Assembly: GCF_042648965.1 (NCBI RefSeq)
Contig: NZ_JBHRYJ010000006.1
Coordinates: 62,001 to 126,000 of the forward strand
DNA: 64,000 nucleotides
Source of the DNA: Ferrovibrio xuzhouensis
Lineage (GTDB): Bacteria; Pseudomonadota; Alphaproteobacteria; Ferrovibrionales; Ferrovibrionaceae
Direction: 5' to 3'
The first letter of the stretch is position 1; each line of letters starts with the position of its first letter. Below are positions 16,584 to 25,585 of the stretch, piece by piece. Both the position numbers and the translations under genes were made by a program. The notes beneath the pieces were generated by a model that was given only the letters and a program-made list of their open reading frames with translations, was not told where the DNA came from and made no database searches.

Positions 16584-17893
16584 GCGGCCTCGAAATCGGT
16601 TTCGGCACCATCGCCGCGATGATGGTGCTGATCTGGCTCGGCGTGCATGTCGCGGTCGCGCTGGGCCTGACGTCGTTCGCCGGCGTCTGGCTGCTGAAAG
16701 GCAGCCCGGTGGTCGCCACCGCCATGCTGTCGCAGGGCGCCTATGACGCCATCGCCTCTTACGTCTTTGCCGTGGTGCCGCTGTTCGTCCTCATGGGGTT
16801 CCTGGTCAGCATCGCCGATGTCGGCAAGGATGCCTTCGAGGTCGCCAACCAGGGCCTGCGCCGCCTGCGTGGCGGCCTCGGCATGGCCACCGTCGCCGCC
16901 AATGCGATCTTCGCCGCGATCACCGGGATTTCCATCGCCTCGGCCGCCGTCTTCACCCGCGTCGCCGTGCCCGAGATGCTGCGCTACGGCTACACGCCGA
17001 GCTTTGCTACCGGCGTAGTAGCCGGCTCGTCCGTGCTTGGCATGCTGATCCCGCCCAGCCTGCTGATGATCCTTTATGGCTTCCTCGCCGAGGTCTCGGT
17101 CGGCCATATGTTCATGGCCGGGATTCTTCCAGGCCTGCTGCTCGCCGTCGCCTATGGCGTCAGCATCGCCGCCATGGCCCGGCTGGTGCCGCAGTTCGTC
17201 GGCGGCAGCGCCACCGGCGACGCGGTGACCGGCGACCTGATGGGCCTGCGCGAGATGCTGGTCAAGCTGCTGCCGATCCTGCTGCTGATCGTCGCCGTGC
17301 TGGGCGGCATCTATGGCGGCTTCTTCAACGCCACCGACGCCGGCGCGGTCGGTGCCGCCGGCGCGCTGATCATCGCGCTGGTCAAGCGCCGGCTTGATCG
17401 CCGCAAGCTGTGGCAGGTGATGGTGGAAACCGGCCATGTCACCGTCTCGGTCTCCTTCTTGATCATCGCCGCCAGCCTCTATACCCGCATGCTGGCGCTG
17501 TCGGGCGTGCCGCAATACCTGGTCGGGGAGATCGCCGGCGCCGGCCTCGGCCCATATGGCTTCCTCGCCTGCTATATCCTGCTGGTGGTGATCATGGGCT
17601 GCTTCATCGATTCTAGCTCGATCCTGCTGATCGTGCTGCCGCTGATGCTGCCGATCGCCAGCGGCTTCGACATGAATCTCATCTGGTTCGGCATTGTCAC
17701 CATCGTCGCCGTCGAGATCGGCCTGCTGACCCCGCCGTTCGGCCTCAGCGTCTATGTGATCAAGAGCACGCTGGCCGATTCCCGCATCACGCTGGGGACC
17801 ATCTTCCGCGGCGCCCTGCCGTTTGCCGCCATCATGCTGGCGGTGCTGGTGCTGCTGGTGATCTTCCCCCAGCTTGCGCTCGCCCTGCTCTAG
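16580..17893 (+). CDS. dctM: TRAP transporter large permease (DctM)
   Basis: Twelve-helix sodium/solute symporter subunit of the ion-transporter superfamily. The 437-residue sequence begins with a short periplasmic stretch and helix 1 (TIAAMMVLIWLGVHVAVALGL). It contains the helical-hairpin GSSVLGMLIPPSLLMILYG and the C-terminal DSSSILLIVLPLMLPIA and LTPPFGLSVYVIKS motifs typical of DctM. The start is fixed by the overlap with dctQ. Confidence 0.93.
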   Translation: MSGLEIGFGTIAAMMVLIWLGVHVAVALGLTSFAGVWLLKGSPVVATAMLSQGAYDAIASYVFAVVPLFVLMGFLVSIADVGKDAFEVANQGLRRLRGGLGMATVAANAIFAAITGISIASAAVFTRVAVPEMLRYGYTPSFATGVVAGSSVLGMLIPPSLLMILYGFLAEVSVGHMFMAGILPGLLLAVAYGVSIAAMARLVPQFVGGSATGDAVTGDLMGLREMLVKLLPILLLIVAVLGGIYGGFFNATDAGAVGAAGALIIALVKRRLDRRKLWQVMVETGHVTVSVSFLIIAASLYTRMLALSGVPQYLVGEIAGAGLGPYGFLACYILLVVIMGCFIDSSSILLIVLPLMLPIASGFDMNLIWFGIVTIVAVEIGLLTPPFGLSVYVIKSTLADSRITLGTIFRGALPFAAIMLAVLVLLVIFPQLALALL

Positions 17894-17908
17894 CGAAAAG
17901 AGGCTGCC

Positions 17909-18478
17909 ATGAACAAATCGCCCCGCCGCATCGTCACCGGCCATGACGCCGCCGGCAAATCGGTGGTCGCCATCGATACCGTGCTGGCGCCGAAGGTCTC
18001 CAACCCCGAACGCGGCGTCGATTTCTATGAAATCTGGAACACCACCGGCAGCCCGGCGCCGGTCGGCAACGAGGCCGATCCCACCGACCGGCCGCTGACC
18101 ATCCCGCCGCCGAAGCATGGCAGCATCATCCGCTATGTGGATTTCCTGCCGGAAAGCGCGGCGACCAAGACCATGGACGCCGAAGCCGCCCGCGCCGCTT
18201 TCGCCACCGTCGGCACTGCCCATGCCTCGACCTGGAAACCCGGCCAGCATCCGATGATGCATCGCACCGAAACGGTCGATTACGGCATCGTCGTCGAGGG
18301 CGAGATCACCCTGATCCTTGACGATACGGAAACCCGCCTGACTGCCGGCGATATCGTGGTGCAGCGTGGCACCGACCATGCCTGGGCCAACCGCTCGGAC
18401 AAACCGGCCCGCATGGCTTTCATCCTGCTGGATGGTGCATTTTCCCCGGAGCTGCGTAAACTGCTCGAAAAAGGCTAG
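17909..18478 (+). CDS. Cupin-domain protein
   Basis: A 189-residue protein with a C-terminal cupin domain (about residues 105-180). The first cupin motif reads PMMHRTETVDYGIVVEGEI (metal-ligand candidates His118 and Glu121). The second contains the conserved GDIVVQRGTDHAWANRS with His157. The N-terminal 100 residues are less conserved and include IPPPKHGSIIRYVDFLPE. Similar cupins serve as isomerases, dioxygenases or sensors, so the role is not assigned. It sits between dctM and the acetoacetyl-CoA synthetase gene with short gaps, and thus in the same catabolic transcript. Confidence 0.85.
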   Translation: MNKSPRRIVTGHDAAGKSVVAIDTVLAPKVSNPERGVDFYEIWNTTGSPAPVGNEADPTDRPLTIPPPKHGSIIRYVDFLPESAATKTMDAEAARAAFATVGTAHASTWKPGQHPMMHRTETVDYGIVVEGEITLILDDTETRLTAGDIVVQRGTDHAWANRSDKPARMAFILLDGAFSPELRKLLEKG

Positions 18479-18496
18479 AGCAACCCTGGAGGAACC

Positions 18497-20485
18497 ATGA
18501 CCGCGCCTGACACTCCCGCCATGCTGTGGTCCCCCTCGCCGGAGCGCCTGAAGCGCAGCCGGCTGCGGCAGTATATGGACTGGCTGGCCCGCGAGCGCGG
18601 CCTCGACTTCGCCGATTACGACGCGCTGTGGCGCTGGTCGGTCGCCGACATCGAAGCCTTCTGGGCCTCGATCTGGGATTATTTCGAGGTCCGGGCGCAC
18701 AAGCCCTATACCAAGGTTCTCGGCCGACGCGACATGCCGGGCGCCGAATGGTTCACCGGCGCCGAACTGAATCTCGTCGACCAGATCCTGCGTCATGAAA
18801 TCGCCGCCAAGCCGGCCATTCTCTATGCCTCCGAGACCGCAGCGTTGCGCGAGATGTCGTGGGCCGATCTGCACGGGCAGGTCGGTGCCGTCGCCGCATA
18901 CTTGCGCGCCGCCGGGGTGAAACGCGGCGACCGCGTCGTCGCCTATGCGCCGAATACCCCGGAGACCATCGTCGCCTTCCTGGCGATCGCCAGCCTCGGC
19001 GCGGTCTGGTCGGTCTGCGCGCCCGACATGGGGCTCGCTTCGGTCCTCGACCGTTTCCGCCAGATCGAGCCGGTGGCCCTGGTCGCCGTGCCGTCGAGCC
19101 ACTACAATGGCAAGCTGATCGACAAGGGCGCGGTGCTGGCCGAAATGGTCGCCGCCCTGCCCAGCGTGAAGACCCTGATCCTGTTGCCGGGCGAGAGCAG
19201 CCACTCTGTGCCGCAGGGGGTAACGGTCGCGCACTGGACCGAGATCACGGCAAAACCTGTACCGGTGCAGGTCGAAGCTTTGCCCTTCGACCATCCGCTG
19301 TGGATCGTCTATTCGTCCGGCACCACCGGCCTGCCCAAGGCCATCGTGCACAGCCATGGCGGCATCGTGGTCGAGATGCTGAAAATGATGGCGCTGCACA
19401 ACGACATCGGACCCGATGACGTCTTCCACTGGTATTCCAGCACCGGCTGGATCATGTGGAATGCCCAGGTCGCCGGGCTAGTCACCGGCGCCACCATCGC
19501 GCTCTACGACGGCAGCCCGTCGCATCCGGACTGGACCCGCCTGTGGCGCTTCGCCGGCGAGGCGAAGCTCACCGTCTTCGGCGGCGGCGCCGCCTTCTTC
19601 GCCAACTGCCTGAAGGCCGGCGTGAAGCCGCGCGAAGTTACCGACCTGTCGCGCCTGCGCACCATAGGCTCGACCGGCTCGCCGCTGTCGGAAGACGCCT
19701 ATGCCTGGATCTACCGTGAGCTCGGCCCCGATATCTGGCTGATGCCGATCTCTGGCGGCACGGATTTCGCCGGCGCCTTTGTTGCCGGCTGCTCGATCCT
19801 GCCGGTCTATATCGGCGAGATGCAGTGCCGCTGCCTCGGTGCCGATATCCAGGCCTATGACGAGGCTGGCAAGCCGCTCAGCGACGAGGTCGGCGAGCTG
19901 GTCTGCGTGCAGCCGCTGCCGTCCATGCCGCTCTACCTGTGGAACGACGCGGACGGCAAACGCTATCGCGACAGCTATTTTGACGTCTATCCGGGCATCT
20001 GGCGCCATGGCGACTGGATCCGCATCACGCCGCGCGGCGGCGCGGTGATCTACGGCCGCTCGGACGCCACCATCAACCGCTACGGCCTCAGGCTCGGCAC
20101 GGCGGAAATCTACCGCGCCGTCGAGGAGCTGCCCGAGATTCTCGACAGCCTGGTGATCGACCTCGAATTCCTCGGCCGCGACAGCTACATGCCGCTGTTC
20201 GTGGTGCTGCGGCCCGGCCTGACGCTCGATGCCGCCCTGAAGGACAGGATCAACCAGGCGATCCGTGCGGCAGTGTCGGCGCGTTTCGTGCCGAACGACA
20301 TCTTCCAGGTGGCGGAAGTGCCGCGCACCCTGTCCGGCAAGAAGCTGGAAGTGCCGGTGAAAAAGATCCTGCTCGGCCAGCCGGCCGAAAAGGTCGCCAA
20401 TCCCGGCACCATGGCCAATCCCGGCAGCATCGCCTGGTATGCGGATTTCGCGCGCCAGCGCGACATGGCCCAGGGGGCGGCTTAA
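18497..20485 (+). CDS. Acetoacetate-CoA ligase (acetoacetyl-CoA synthetase)
   Basis: Adenylate-forming enzyme predicted to convert acetoacetate, ATP and CoA to acetoacetyl-CoA. The 662 residues have the acyl-CoA-synthetase N-terminal cap (SRLRQYMDWLARERGLDF), the ATP motif YSSGTTGLPK at 272-281, FHWYSSTGWIMWN, and the C-terminal catalytic Lys region LSGKKLEVPVKKIL. The size and the WYSSTGW context fit AacS rather than acetyl-CoA synthetase. GGAGG lies before the ATG. Its place behind a TRAP importer and opposite an FAH-family hydrolase suggests it collects acetoacetate, or a related 3-oxoacid, from the pathway. Confidence 0.88.
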   Translation: MTAPDTPAMLWSPSPERLKRSRLRQYMDWLARERGLDFADYDALWRWSVADIEAFWASIWDYFEVRAHKPYTKVLGRRDMPGAEWFTGAELNLVDQILRHEIAAKPAILYASETAALREMSWADLHGQVGAVAAYLRAAGVKRGDRVVAYAPNTPETIVAFLAIASLGAVWSVCAPDMGLASVLDRFRQIEPVALVAVPSSHYNGKLIDKGAVLAEMVAALPSVKTLILLPGESSHSVPQGVTVAHWTEITAKPVPVQVEALPFDHPLWIVYSSGTTGLPKAIVHSHGGIVVEMLKMMALHNDIGPDDVFHWYSSTGWIMWNAQVAGLVTGATIALYDGSPSHPDWTRLWRFAGEAKLTVFGGGAAFFANCLKAGVKPREVTDLSRLRTIGSTGSPLSEDAYAWIYRELGPDIWLMPISGGTDFAGAFVAGCSILPVYIGEMQCRCLGADIQAYDEAGKPLSDEVGELVCVQPLPSMPLYLWNDADGKRYRDSYFDVYPGIWRHGDWIRITPRGGAVIYGRSDATINRYGLRLGTAEIYRAVEELPEILDSLVIDLEFLGRDSYMPLFVVLRPGLTLDAALKDRINQAIRAAVSARFVPNDIFQVAEVPRTLSGKKLEVPVKKILLGQPAEKVANPGTMANPGSIAWYADFARQRDMAQGAA

Positions 20486-20495
20486 AGGCGGCGGC

Positions 20496-21434
20496 CTAAC
20501 CTGCCTTCAGCTGGGCCCGGCGGGCCAGCAGGATGCCGAGCAGCACCACGGCGCCGCCGCCAAGCTGCAGGGGCTGCAGCCCCTCGCCGAGCCACAGCCA
20601 ACCGAAGAAGGCGGCGGCGACCGGCTGGATCAGCACCACCAGCGACGAGAACGACGCCGGCAGGTGGCCAAGCGCATAGGCGATCAGCCCCTGTCCCAGC
20701 GCCTGGCTGATCCAGGCCAGTCCGAACAGGATCAGCCAGCCATGCAATGTGGCCGGCAGCAGTCCCTCGCCCATCACCCAGACCATCGGCAGCAGGGCGA
20801 TGCCGGTGACCAGGCTCGACCACAGCATCAGGTCCTGGGTACCGTGGCGGCCGCGCAGCTTGGCCACGGCGATCATGTAGCAGCCGTAGAAAACCGCCGT
20901 GGTAAACGCCAGCATGTCGCCGAAGACATTGGTGCCGCCGAGTTCGAGGCTGGCGCCGACCAGCATCAGCGCGCCGCAGATCGCCACCAGCATGGCGACC
21001 AGGAAGGCGCCAGTGATCTTTTCGCGCAGCACCAGCCAGGCGCCGAGCGTGACGATGACCGGGGCAAAATTGCTGAGCAGCGTGGCATTGGCCACGGTGG
21101 TGTACTTGATCGCCAGGTGCCAGAAGAACAGGTCGCCGGCAAACAGCAGGCCCGGCACCAGGATCAGCGCCAGCGGCGGCAGCGGCCGGGACTGGCCCAC
21201 AGCTACCGCCACCCTCGGCAGAGCCGGCATGAAACGCCACCACAGCCAGATTGGCGGCACGGCAAGAATGGCACGGTAGAAACCGGTGGCGGTCGGTCCG
21301 ACTTCCGATAGCCGCACGAAGATCGGCGAGAAGGCGATGGCCAGCGCACCCAGTACCAGGGCGGCGAGCGCAAGCTGCTGGCGCAGACGCAGGGCGGCAG
21401 CAACGGGAACGGCGGTCGGCGACGGCATCGACAT
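20496..21434 (-). CDS. EamA-family (DMT) transporter
   Basis: A 312-residue inner-membrane protein with ten predicted helices in two EamA repeats. Helix 1 is LALAALVLGALAIAFSPIFV and the second repeat begins near DMLAFTTAVFYGCYM. Such proteins export amino acids or other metabolites. The substrate is unknown. The start MSMPSP was chosen over a 22-residue upstream extension lacking family similarity. It is convergent with the acetoacetyl-CoA synthetase gene (ten-base gap). Confidence 0.85.
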   Translation of the reverse strand: MSMPSPTAVPVAAALRLRQQLALAALVLGALAIAFSPIFVRLSEVGPTATGFYRAILAVPPIWLWWRFMPALPRVAVAVGQSRPLPPLALILVPGLLFAGDLFFWHLAIKYTTVANATLLSNFAPVIVTLGAWLVLREKITGAFLVAMLVAICGALMLVGASLELGGTNVFGDMLAFTTAVFYGCYMIAVAKLRGRHGTQDLMLWSSLVTGIALLPMVWVMGEGLLPATLHGWLILFGLAWISQALGQGLIAYALGHLPASFSSLVVLIQPVAAAFFGWLWLGEGLQPLQLGGGAVVLLGILLARRAQLKAG

Positions 21435-21538
21435 AGAGGCGGCCTGGCGGGACGGTTTTTGTTCTGCCCCCGGCTTAGCCCGGCCCGGCGGGTGACACAA
21501 TGGTCATGGCGCCGGGGCCAAGACGCCCGGTCGAGTCG

Positions 21539-21916
21539 TCAGCGGCAGGGCTCCATGGTGACGGCCTGCTCGGGGCCGATGCCGGGGAAATAGCTGCCGA
21601 GGTCGCGGCATTGGCCCTTGATGCACAGATGCCAGTCGCCCGGGGTGAAGGGCGAGCGGGTCAGGGTCAGTTGCGGCTGCGGCGGCAGCCTGGGCTTCCA
21701 GACCCAGAAGCCGTTCCTGAAGACGGCATCCGGGCCGGGGTCCATGCCGGCGCCACTCGACTGCACGGCCGCCTGCTCGACCACCAGCCCGGCTTTGGTC
21801 AGATCCCAGTGCTCGCGCCATTCGGTCTTCTGCACGCTATGGATCCAGCGCAGGTCGACCGCCGAGGTGTGCAGAGCCACCACGGCGGCGCCCAGCGCGA
21901 GGCAGAGCCCCGCCAC
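21539..21916 (-). CDS. DUF1850 protein, TRAP-associated
   Basis: A 125-residue protein with a hydrophobic N-terminus (LCLALGAAVVALHTS) followed by the DUF1850 pattern LRWIHSVQKTEWREHW and GFWVWKP. DUF1850 genes recur beside fused TAXI-TRAP permeases. A GTG start at 21916 lies four bases after the permease stop, with no clear Shine-Dalgarno site, so it is probably translated by coupling. Export or membrane anchoring and a role in transporter assembly or activity are inferred. Confidence 0.72.
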   Translation of the reverse strand: MAGLCLALGAAVVALHTSAVDLRWIHSVQKTEWREHWDLTKAGLVVEQAAVQSSGAGMDPGPDAVFRNGFWVWKPRLPPQPQLTLTRSPFTPGDWHLCIKGQCRDLGSYFPGIGPEQAVTMEPCR

Positions 21917-21920
21917 CGGA

Positions 21921-24005
21921 TCAGGCCGCGGCCGGTGCGTCGTCGCGTTTGGTCTTCCACCAGTGGAAGACCAGGAAGGCGATGGTCAGCGCCGCCGCGA
22001 TCTCGTCGGTGGCCGGATAGGCCACCACGAACAGGAAGGCCGCCGCCGTCGCCCAGAGCCGCTCGATCCAGCCCATGCGGCCGAGCAGCCAGCCGCTGGC
22101 CGCGCCACCCCACAGGCAGATGGCGATCACCGCCTTGATCGCCACATAGGCGGTATCGAACCACGTACCACCCTGCAGCATCAGGGCCGGGGTATAGACC
22201 GCCATGAACGGCACGACATAGCCGGCGAGGCCGATCTTGGTGGCATTCAGCGCGATTTTGGTATGCTTCTCCTTGGCAATCGACGAGGCCGCCAGCGCCG
22301 CCAGCGCCACCGGCGGCGTCAGGTCGGCCATGATGCCAAAGTAGAAGCAGAACATGTGGCTGATCAGAACCGGCACGCCCATGCCCTGCAGCACCGGCGC
22401 CGCCATCGAACTGGTGATGATGTAGTTCGGGATGGTCGGGATGCCGGTGCCCAGCACGATGCAGGCCACCATGGTCATCACCAGGGCCAGCAGCAGGTTG
22501 TCGCCGGCCACCGAGAGGATGCCGCGCGCCAGCTCGTTGGCGATGCCGGTCATCTGCGCGATGCCGATCAGGATGCCGACCAGCGCGCAGGCGACGCCGA
22601 CGCCCAGCGCGCCCTTGGCGGCATCGGCAAAACTGAGCAGCAGCAGCCGCTGGGTCTCGCGGCCACCCTTGACGAACCAGGTCAGCACCACCAGCAGGGC
22701 GATGACGATGATGGCGAGCTCCTCGATGCGCAGGCCGGAATAGCGATAGATGACCGCCGTGCACAGGCCGAGGCCAATCCAGAACAGGATGCGGTAGAAC
22801 ATCACCTTGGTCTGGCCGGCGGCCTGCTGGCCGAGGATCAGCACGGTGGTCAGAGCCATGCCCATGGTGCCGGCGAACAGCGGCGTGAAACCGGAGAACA
22901 GCAGGTAGACCAGCACGGCCAGCGGCAGCAGCAGGTACCATTTCTCGGTCAGCGCCTTCAGCGCATTCGGGCAGTCTTCTTTCTTCAGGCCGACCAGGCC
23001 GGCACGGCCGGCTTCCAGATGCACCATCCAGAAGGCCGAAAAGAAATACAGGATGGCCGGAATCACCGCGGCGAGCGCCACCTGCGAATAGGGCACGCCG
23101 ATGGTCTCGGCCATGATGAAGGCGACCGCGCCCATCACCGGCGGCATGATCTGGCCGCCCATCGACGAACAGGCCTCGACCGCGCCGGCAAAGGCCGGCC
23201 GGTAGCCGAACTTCATCATCAGCGGGATGGTGAACTGGCCGGTGGTCAGCACGTTGGCAACGCCGGAACCGTTGATGGTGCCCATCAGGCCGGACGAGAT
23301 CACCGCCACCTTGGCCGGGCCGCCCTTGTGGTGGCCGACGGTGCCGAGTGCGAGGTCATTGAACAGGCTGATCATGCCGGCGCGTTCCAGCAGGGCGCCG
23401 AACAGGATGAACAGGAAGATGTAGGTCGCCGAGACGAAGGTCGGCGTGCCGAGAATGCCCTCGGTGCCGAAATACAGCGTGTCGATCACCTGGGTGTAGT
23501 CGAAGCCGCGATGCACCAGGAAGCCCGGCAGGTCACGGCCGAAAATCGCATAGGGAATGAACAGCGCGCAGAGCAGCGGCAGTTCCCAGCCCATGATGCG
23601 CCGCGCCGCCTCGAGCACCAGCAGGGTGATGATGGTGCCGACCACGAGGTCGGTGGTGCTGGGGTCACCGGCGCGCTGGATCAGGTCCCCTTCATAGACC
23701 CAGTGGTAGAACGACAGGCCGAAAGCGATGACGGCGAAGGCAATGTCGTACCACGGCGCCTTGCTGCCCTGGTCCTTCTTGCGGAAGCGGAACAGGAAAT
23801 AGGCGAGCGCCAGCAGGAAGCCGACATGGACGCTGCGCAGCACCATGGTGGGCAGCGGACTGAAGGCTGCGGTGACGATCTGGTAGAAGGTGAAGACGAT
23901 GGCAATGGCCAGCACCGCCTTGCCTTGCCAGCCCTCGAGCGCGGCAGCACCATGCACGGGATTCTCGCGGTCGATCACCGCTGCTGCTTCTTTGTTGCCG
24001 GACAT
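21921..24005 (-). CDS. TAXI-TRAP fused permease (4TM/12TM)
   Basis: A 694-residue inner-membrane protein combining DctQ- and DctM-like parts. The N-terminal portion (VLAIAIVFTFYQIVTAAF) carries the extra helices. The core shows GTINGSGVANVLTTGQFTIPLMMKFGY and SSMGGQIMPPVMGAVAF, hallmark TRAP-fusion sequences, and the late motif VLGTGIPTIPNYIITSSMAAP. It takes solute from the TAXI protein encoded just upstream and uses a sodium or proton gradient. A hairpin separates the two genes. Confidence 0.93.
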   Translation of the reverse strand: MSGNKEAAAVIDRENPVHGAAALEGWQGKAVLAIAIVFTFYQIVTAAFSPLPTMVLRSVHVGFLLALAYFLFRFRKKDQGSKAPWYDIAFAVIAFGLSFYHWVYEGDLIQRAGDPSTTDLVVGTIITLLVLEAARRIMGWELPLLCALFIPYAIFGRDLPGFLVHRGFDYTQVIDTLYFGTEGILGTPTFVSATYIFLFILFGALLERAGMISLFNDLALGTVGHHKGGPAKVAVISSGLMGTINGSGVANVLTTGQFTIPLMMKFGYRPAFAGAVEACSSMGGQIMPPVMGAVAFIMAETIGVPYSQVALAAVIPAILYFFSAFWMVHLEAGRAGLVGLKKEDCPNALKALTEKWYLLLPLAVLVYLLFSGFTPLFAGTMGMALTTVLILGQQAAGQTKVMFYRILFWIGLGLCTAVIYRYSGLRIEELAIIVIALLVVLTWFVKGGRETQRLLLLSFADAAKGALGVGVACALVGILIGIAQMTGIANELARGILSVAGDNLLLALVMTMVACIVLGTGIPTIPNYIITSSMAAPVLQGMGVPVLISHMFCFYFGIMADLTPPVALAALAASSIAKEKHTKIALNATKIGLAGYVVPFMAVYTPALMLQGGTWFDTAYVAIKAVIAICLWGGAASGWLLGRMGWIERLWATAAAFLFVVAYPATDEIAAALTIAFLVFHWWKTKRDDAPAAA

Positions 24006-24046
24006 GCGGCTACCCCTTGCCTGCTGGAACGCTCAATCCTGGAAGT

Positions 24047-24080
24047 AAAACGCCGGCGCCCATGAGAGCGGGCGCCGGCG
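24047..24080 (-). terminator. Hairpin with T-run between TAXI gene and permease gene (intra-operon attenuator)
   Basis: Perfect 11-base stem CGCCGGCGCCC / GGGCGCCGGCG with an eight-base loop. On the minus strand it is followed by TTTTAC. It lies 22 bases after the TAXI stop codon and before the permease start. This is the usual place for partial termination that makes more binding protein than permease. Confidence 0.7.
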
Positions 24081-24102
24081 CAAGACGTTGGCGACTGGCC
24101 GC

Positions 24103-25065
24103 TTACTTCAGCAGCCCGGCTTCCTTGTAGTACTTCTCGGCGCCCGGATGCAGCGGCACCGGCGAGTTCAGCGGCATCTCCGCCTTGATGATGCCCTTGG
24201 CGGCCGAATGGGCGGCATAGAGCTGGTCGAGGCCTTCGACCATCGCCTTGGTCATCTTGTAGGCGAGATCGTTGCTGACCTTGGTGGTGGTGACGAAGAA
24301 GTTGCCGACAGCCGCGGCCGGAATGGGCTGGTCGATGCCCTTGTAGGTACCGGCCGGAATGTCGGTGGCGATATAGGCGGCGTCGCCGACCTTCTTCACC
24401 ACGTCGGCCGGAACCGGCACGAACACGATGTCGACCGAGGTGGCAAGATCGCGGATCGAGGAGACGCCGAGGCCGGCCGATTGCAGGGTGACGTCGATCT
24501 GGCGGTTCTTCATCAGGTCGACCGACTCACCGAAGCCGAGATATTCGACCTTGGAGAAGTCCGAGTACTTGAGGCCGGCGGCGCCGAGAATGGCGCGCGC
24601 ATTGATCTCGGTGCCCGACTTCGGCGCGCCGACCGAGATGCGCTTGCCCTTCAGGTCGGCGAGCGTCTTGATGCCCGACGACGCGCTGGCGACGATCTGG
24701 ATGTAGTTCTTGTAGGCGGCCGCGATGGTGCGCAGCTTGTCCAGCTTGTGCGGGAAGCCGGCTTCCTCGTCGCCCTTCCAGGCATTCGAGAGCGTATCAC
24801 CGAGGGTCAGGGCCAGTTCGCCCTTGCCGGTGTTCAGCAGGTTGAGATTCTCGACCGAAGCCTTGGTCGGCTGCACCGACACCTTCGCGCCCGGGATCGC
24901 CTTGGTATAGATGTTCGAAAGCGCCACACCGATCGGGTAATAGGCGCCCGAGGTGCCGCCAGTCAGGATGTTGACGAATTCCTGCGCCCGCGCGGCGCCG
25001 GCAGCGAAACTGAGAGACAGGGACATCGCCGCGGCAGCGACAAGGGTCCGGCGTGAAATGCTCAT
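24103..25065 (-). CDS. TAXI-family TRAP solute-binding protein
   Basis: Periplasmic binding protein of 320 residues. The signal peptide covers about residues 1-27 (ending ARA) with a twin-arginine-like ISRRTLVAAA start. The mature part opens with the family motif FVNILTGGTSGAYYPIGVALSNIY. DLKGKRISVGAPKSGTEINARAIL and the late PLHPGAEKYYKEAGL are also typical. GGGGAGGA precedes the ATG. Ligands of TAXI systems include glutamate and 2-oxoglutarate in some bacteria. This one is unknown. Confidence 0.93.
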   Translation of the reverse strand: MSISRRTLVAAAAMSLSLSFAAGAARAQEFVNILTGGTSGAYYPIGVALSNIYTKAIPGAKVSVQPTKASVENLNLLNTGKGELALTLGDTLSNAWKGDEEAGFPHKLDKLRTIAAAYKNYIQIVASASSGIKTLADLKGKRISVGAPKSGTEINARAILGAAGLKYSDFSKVEYLGFGESVDLMKNRQIDVTLQSAGLGVSSIRDLATSVDIVFVPVPADVVKKVGDAAYIATDIPAGTYKGIDQPIPAAAVGNFFVTTTKVSNDLAYKMTKAMVEGLDQLYAAHSAAKGIIKAEMPLNSPVPLHPGAEKYYKEAGLLK

Positions 25066-25168
25066 GGTGTCCTCCCCTAAGGAATTGCTACTTAAATATG
25101 GAACCTGCGTTCGAGCGCCGTTTTACCGACTGGGCGCCGAATGCGCAAATCCTTTGTAAATTCAAGCC

Positions 25169-25183
25169 GCAAGCGGCATGCCG
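25169..25183 (-). promoter_or_regulatory. Candidate sigma-54 promoter for the TAXI-TRAP operon
   Basis: The minus strand reads CGGCATGCCGCTTGC, with GG and GC separated by exactly ten bases as required for -24/-12 elements (consensus TGGCACG-N4-TTGC). Two consensus bases differ. Transcription would begin near 25158, giving a leader of about 90 bases. The adjacent DctD-like activator carries the sigma-54 contact loop. The match overlaps a short GCCGC/GCGGC inverted repeat, so chance is not excluded. Confidence 0.45.
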
Positions 25184-25539
25184 TGACAGACACGGACAAA
25201 GAATTTCCACCCCCGCAACACTATCAGCACGATCAGCAAACCGCGTCGACACTGCCACGCCACCGACCTGTCATCCGGCTGCCATGCTGCAATGCGCAAT
25301 AACGGCCGGTCAGGCCCGAACGCGCCCTGCCGGTAGAAACCGGAAGCCATCCTGGGGATGCCTGTTGTGTGCTGGAAACGGCTCCGCCCGTGGCGGTTGC
25401 CGCAATCCTCCCCGTGATGCTCCCGCTCTGTCGGCGGAGCCTGCCTGTATCAGCAAGACCCGTACCACCGGCGGGCCGCCGGCTAGGCTGTTGATTCTGT
25501 GTCGGCGCGGCGCTTATTGCAGTGCGGTATTCGGCATAT

Positions 25540-25571
25540 ATCCGCCGAGCCGGAACGGGTGCTCGGCGGAT
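25540..25571 (-). terminator. Hairpin after the dctB-dctD pair
   Basis: Inverted repeat of 11 bases (ATCCGCCGAGC / GCTCGGCGGAT) around a ten-base loop, 15 bases downstream of the dctD stop. There is no T-run, only ATATATG, on the minus strand. It is probably a transcription end, but could also be an activator site. Confidence 0.45.
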
Positions 25572-25585
25572 TTCCGCAGGCGGCT

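Larger units (their letters stand above)
25066..25585. other. 520-base non-coding region between TAXI gene and dctD-like gene
   Basis: No credible gene was seen. Overlapping open frames here have no ribosome site and no family similarity. The region holds a sigma-54-like promoter (25169-25183, minus) about 100 bases upstream of the TAXI start and a long hairpin at its dctD end (25540-25571). The unusual length for this packed genome fits an enhancer-controlled promoter. Confidence 0.6.

Noticed and set aside
16361..19429. 1022-residue open frame antisense to the TRAP, cupin and ligase genes
   Set aside because: Covers four well-supported genes on the other strand. Its composition is typical of complement frames in GC-rich DNA.
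21618..24065. 815-residue open frame antisense to the TAXI-TRAP permease
   Set aside because: Same artefact: His/Asp/Gln-rich and without motifs.
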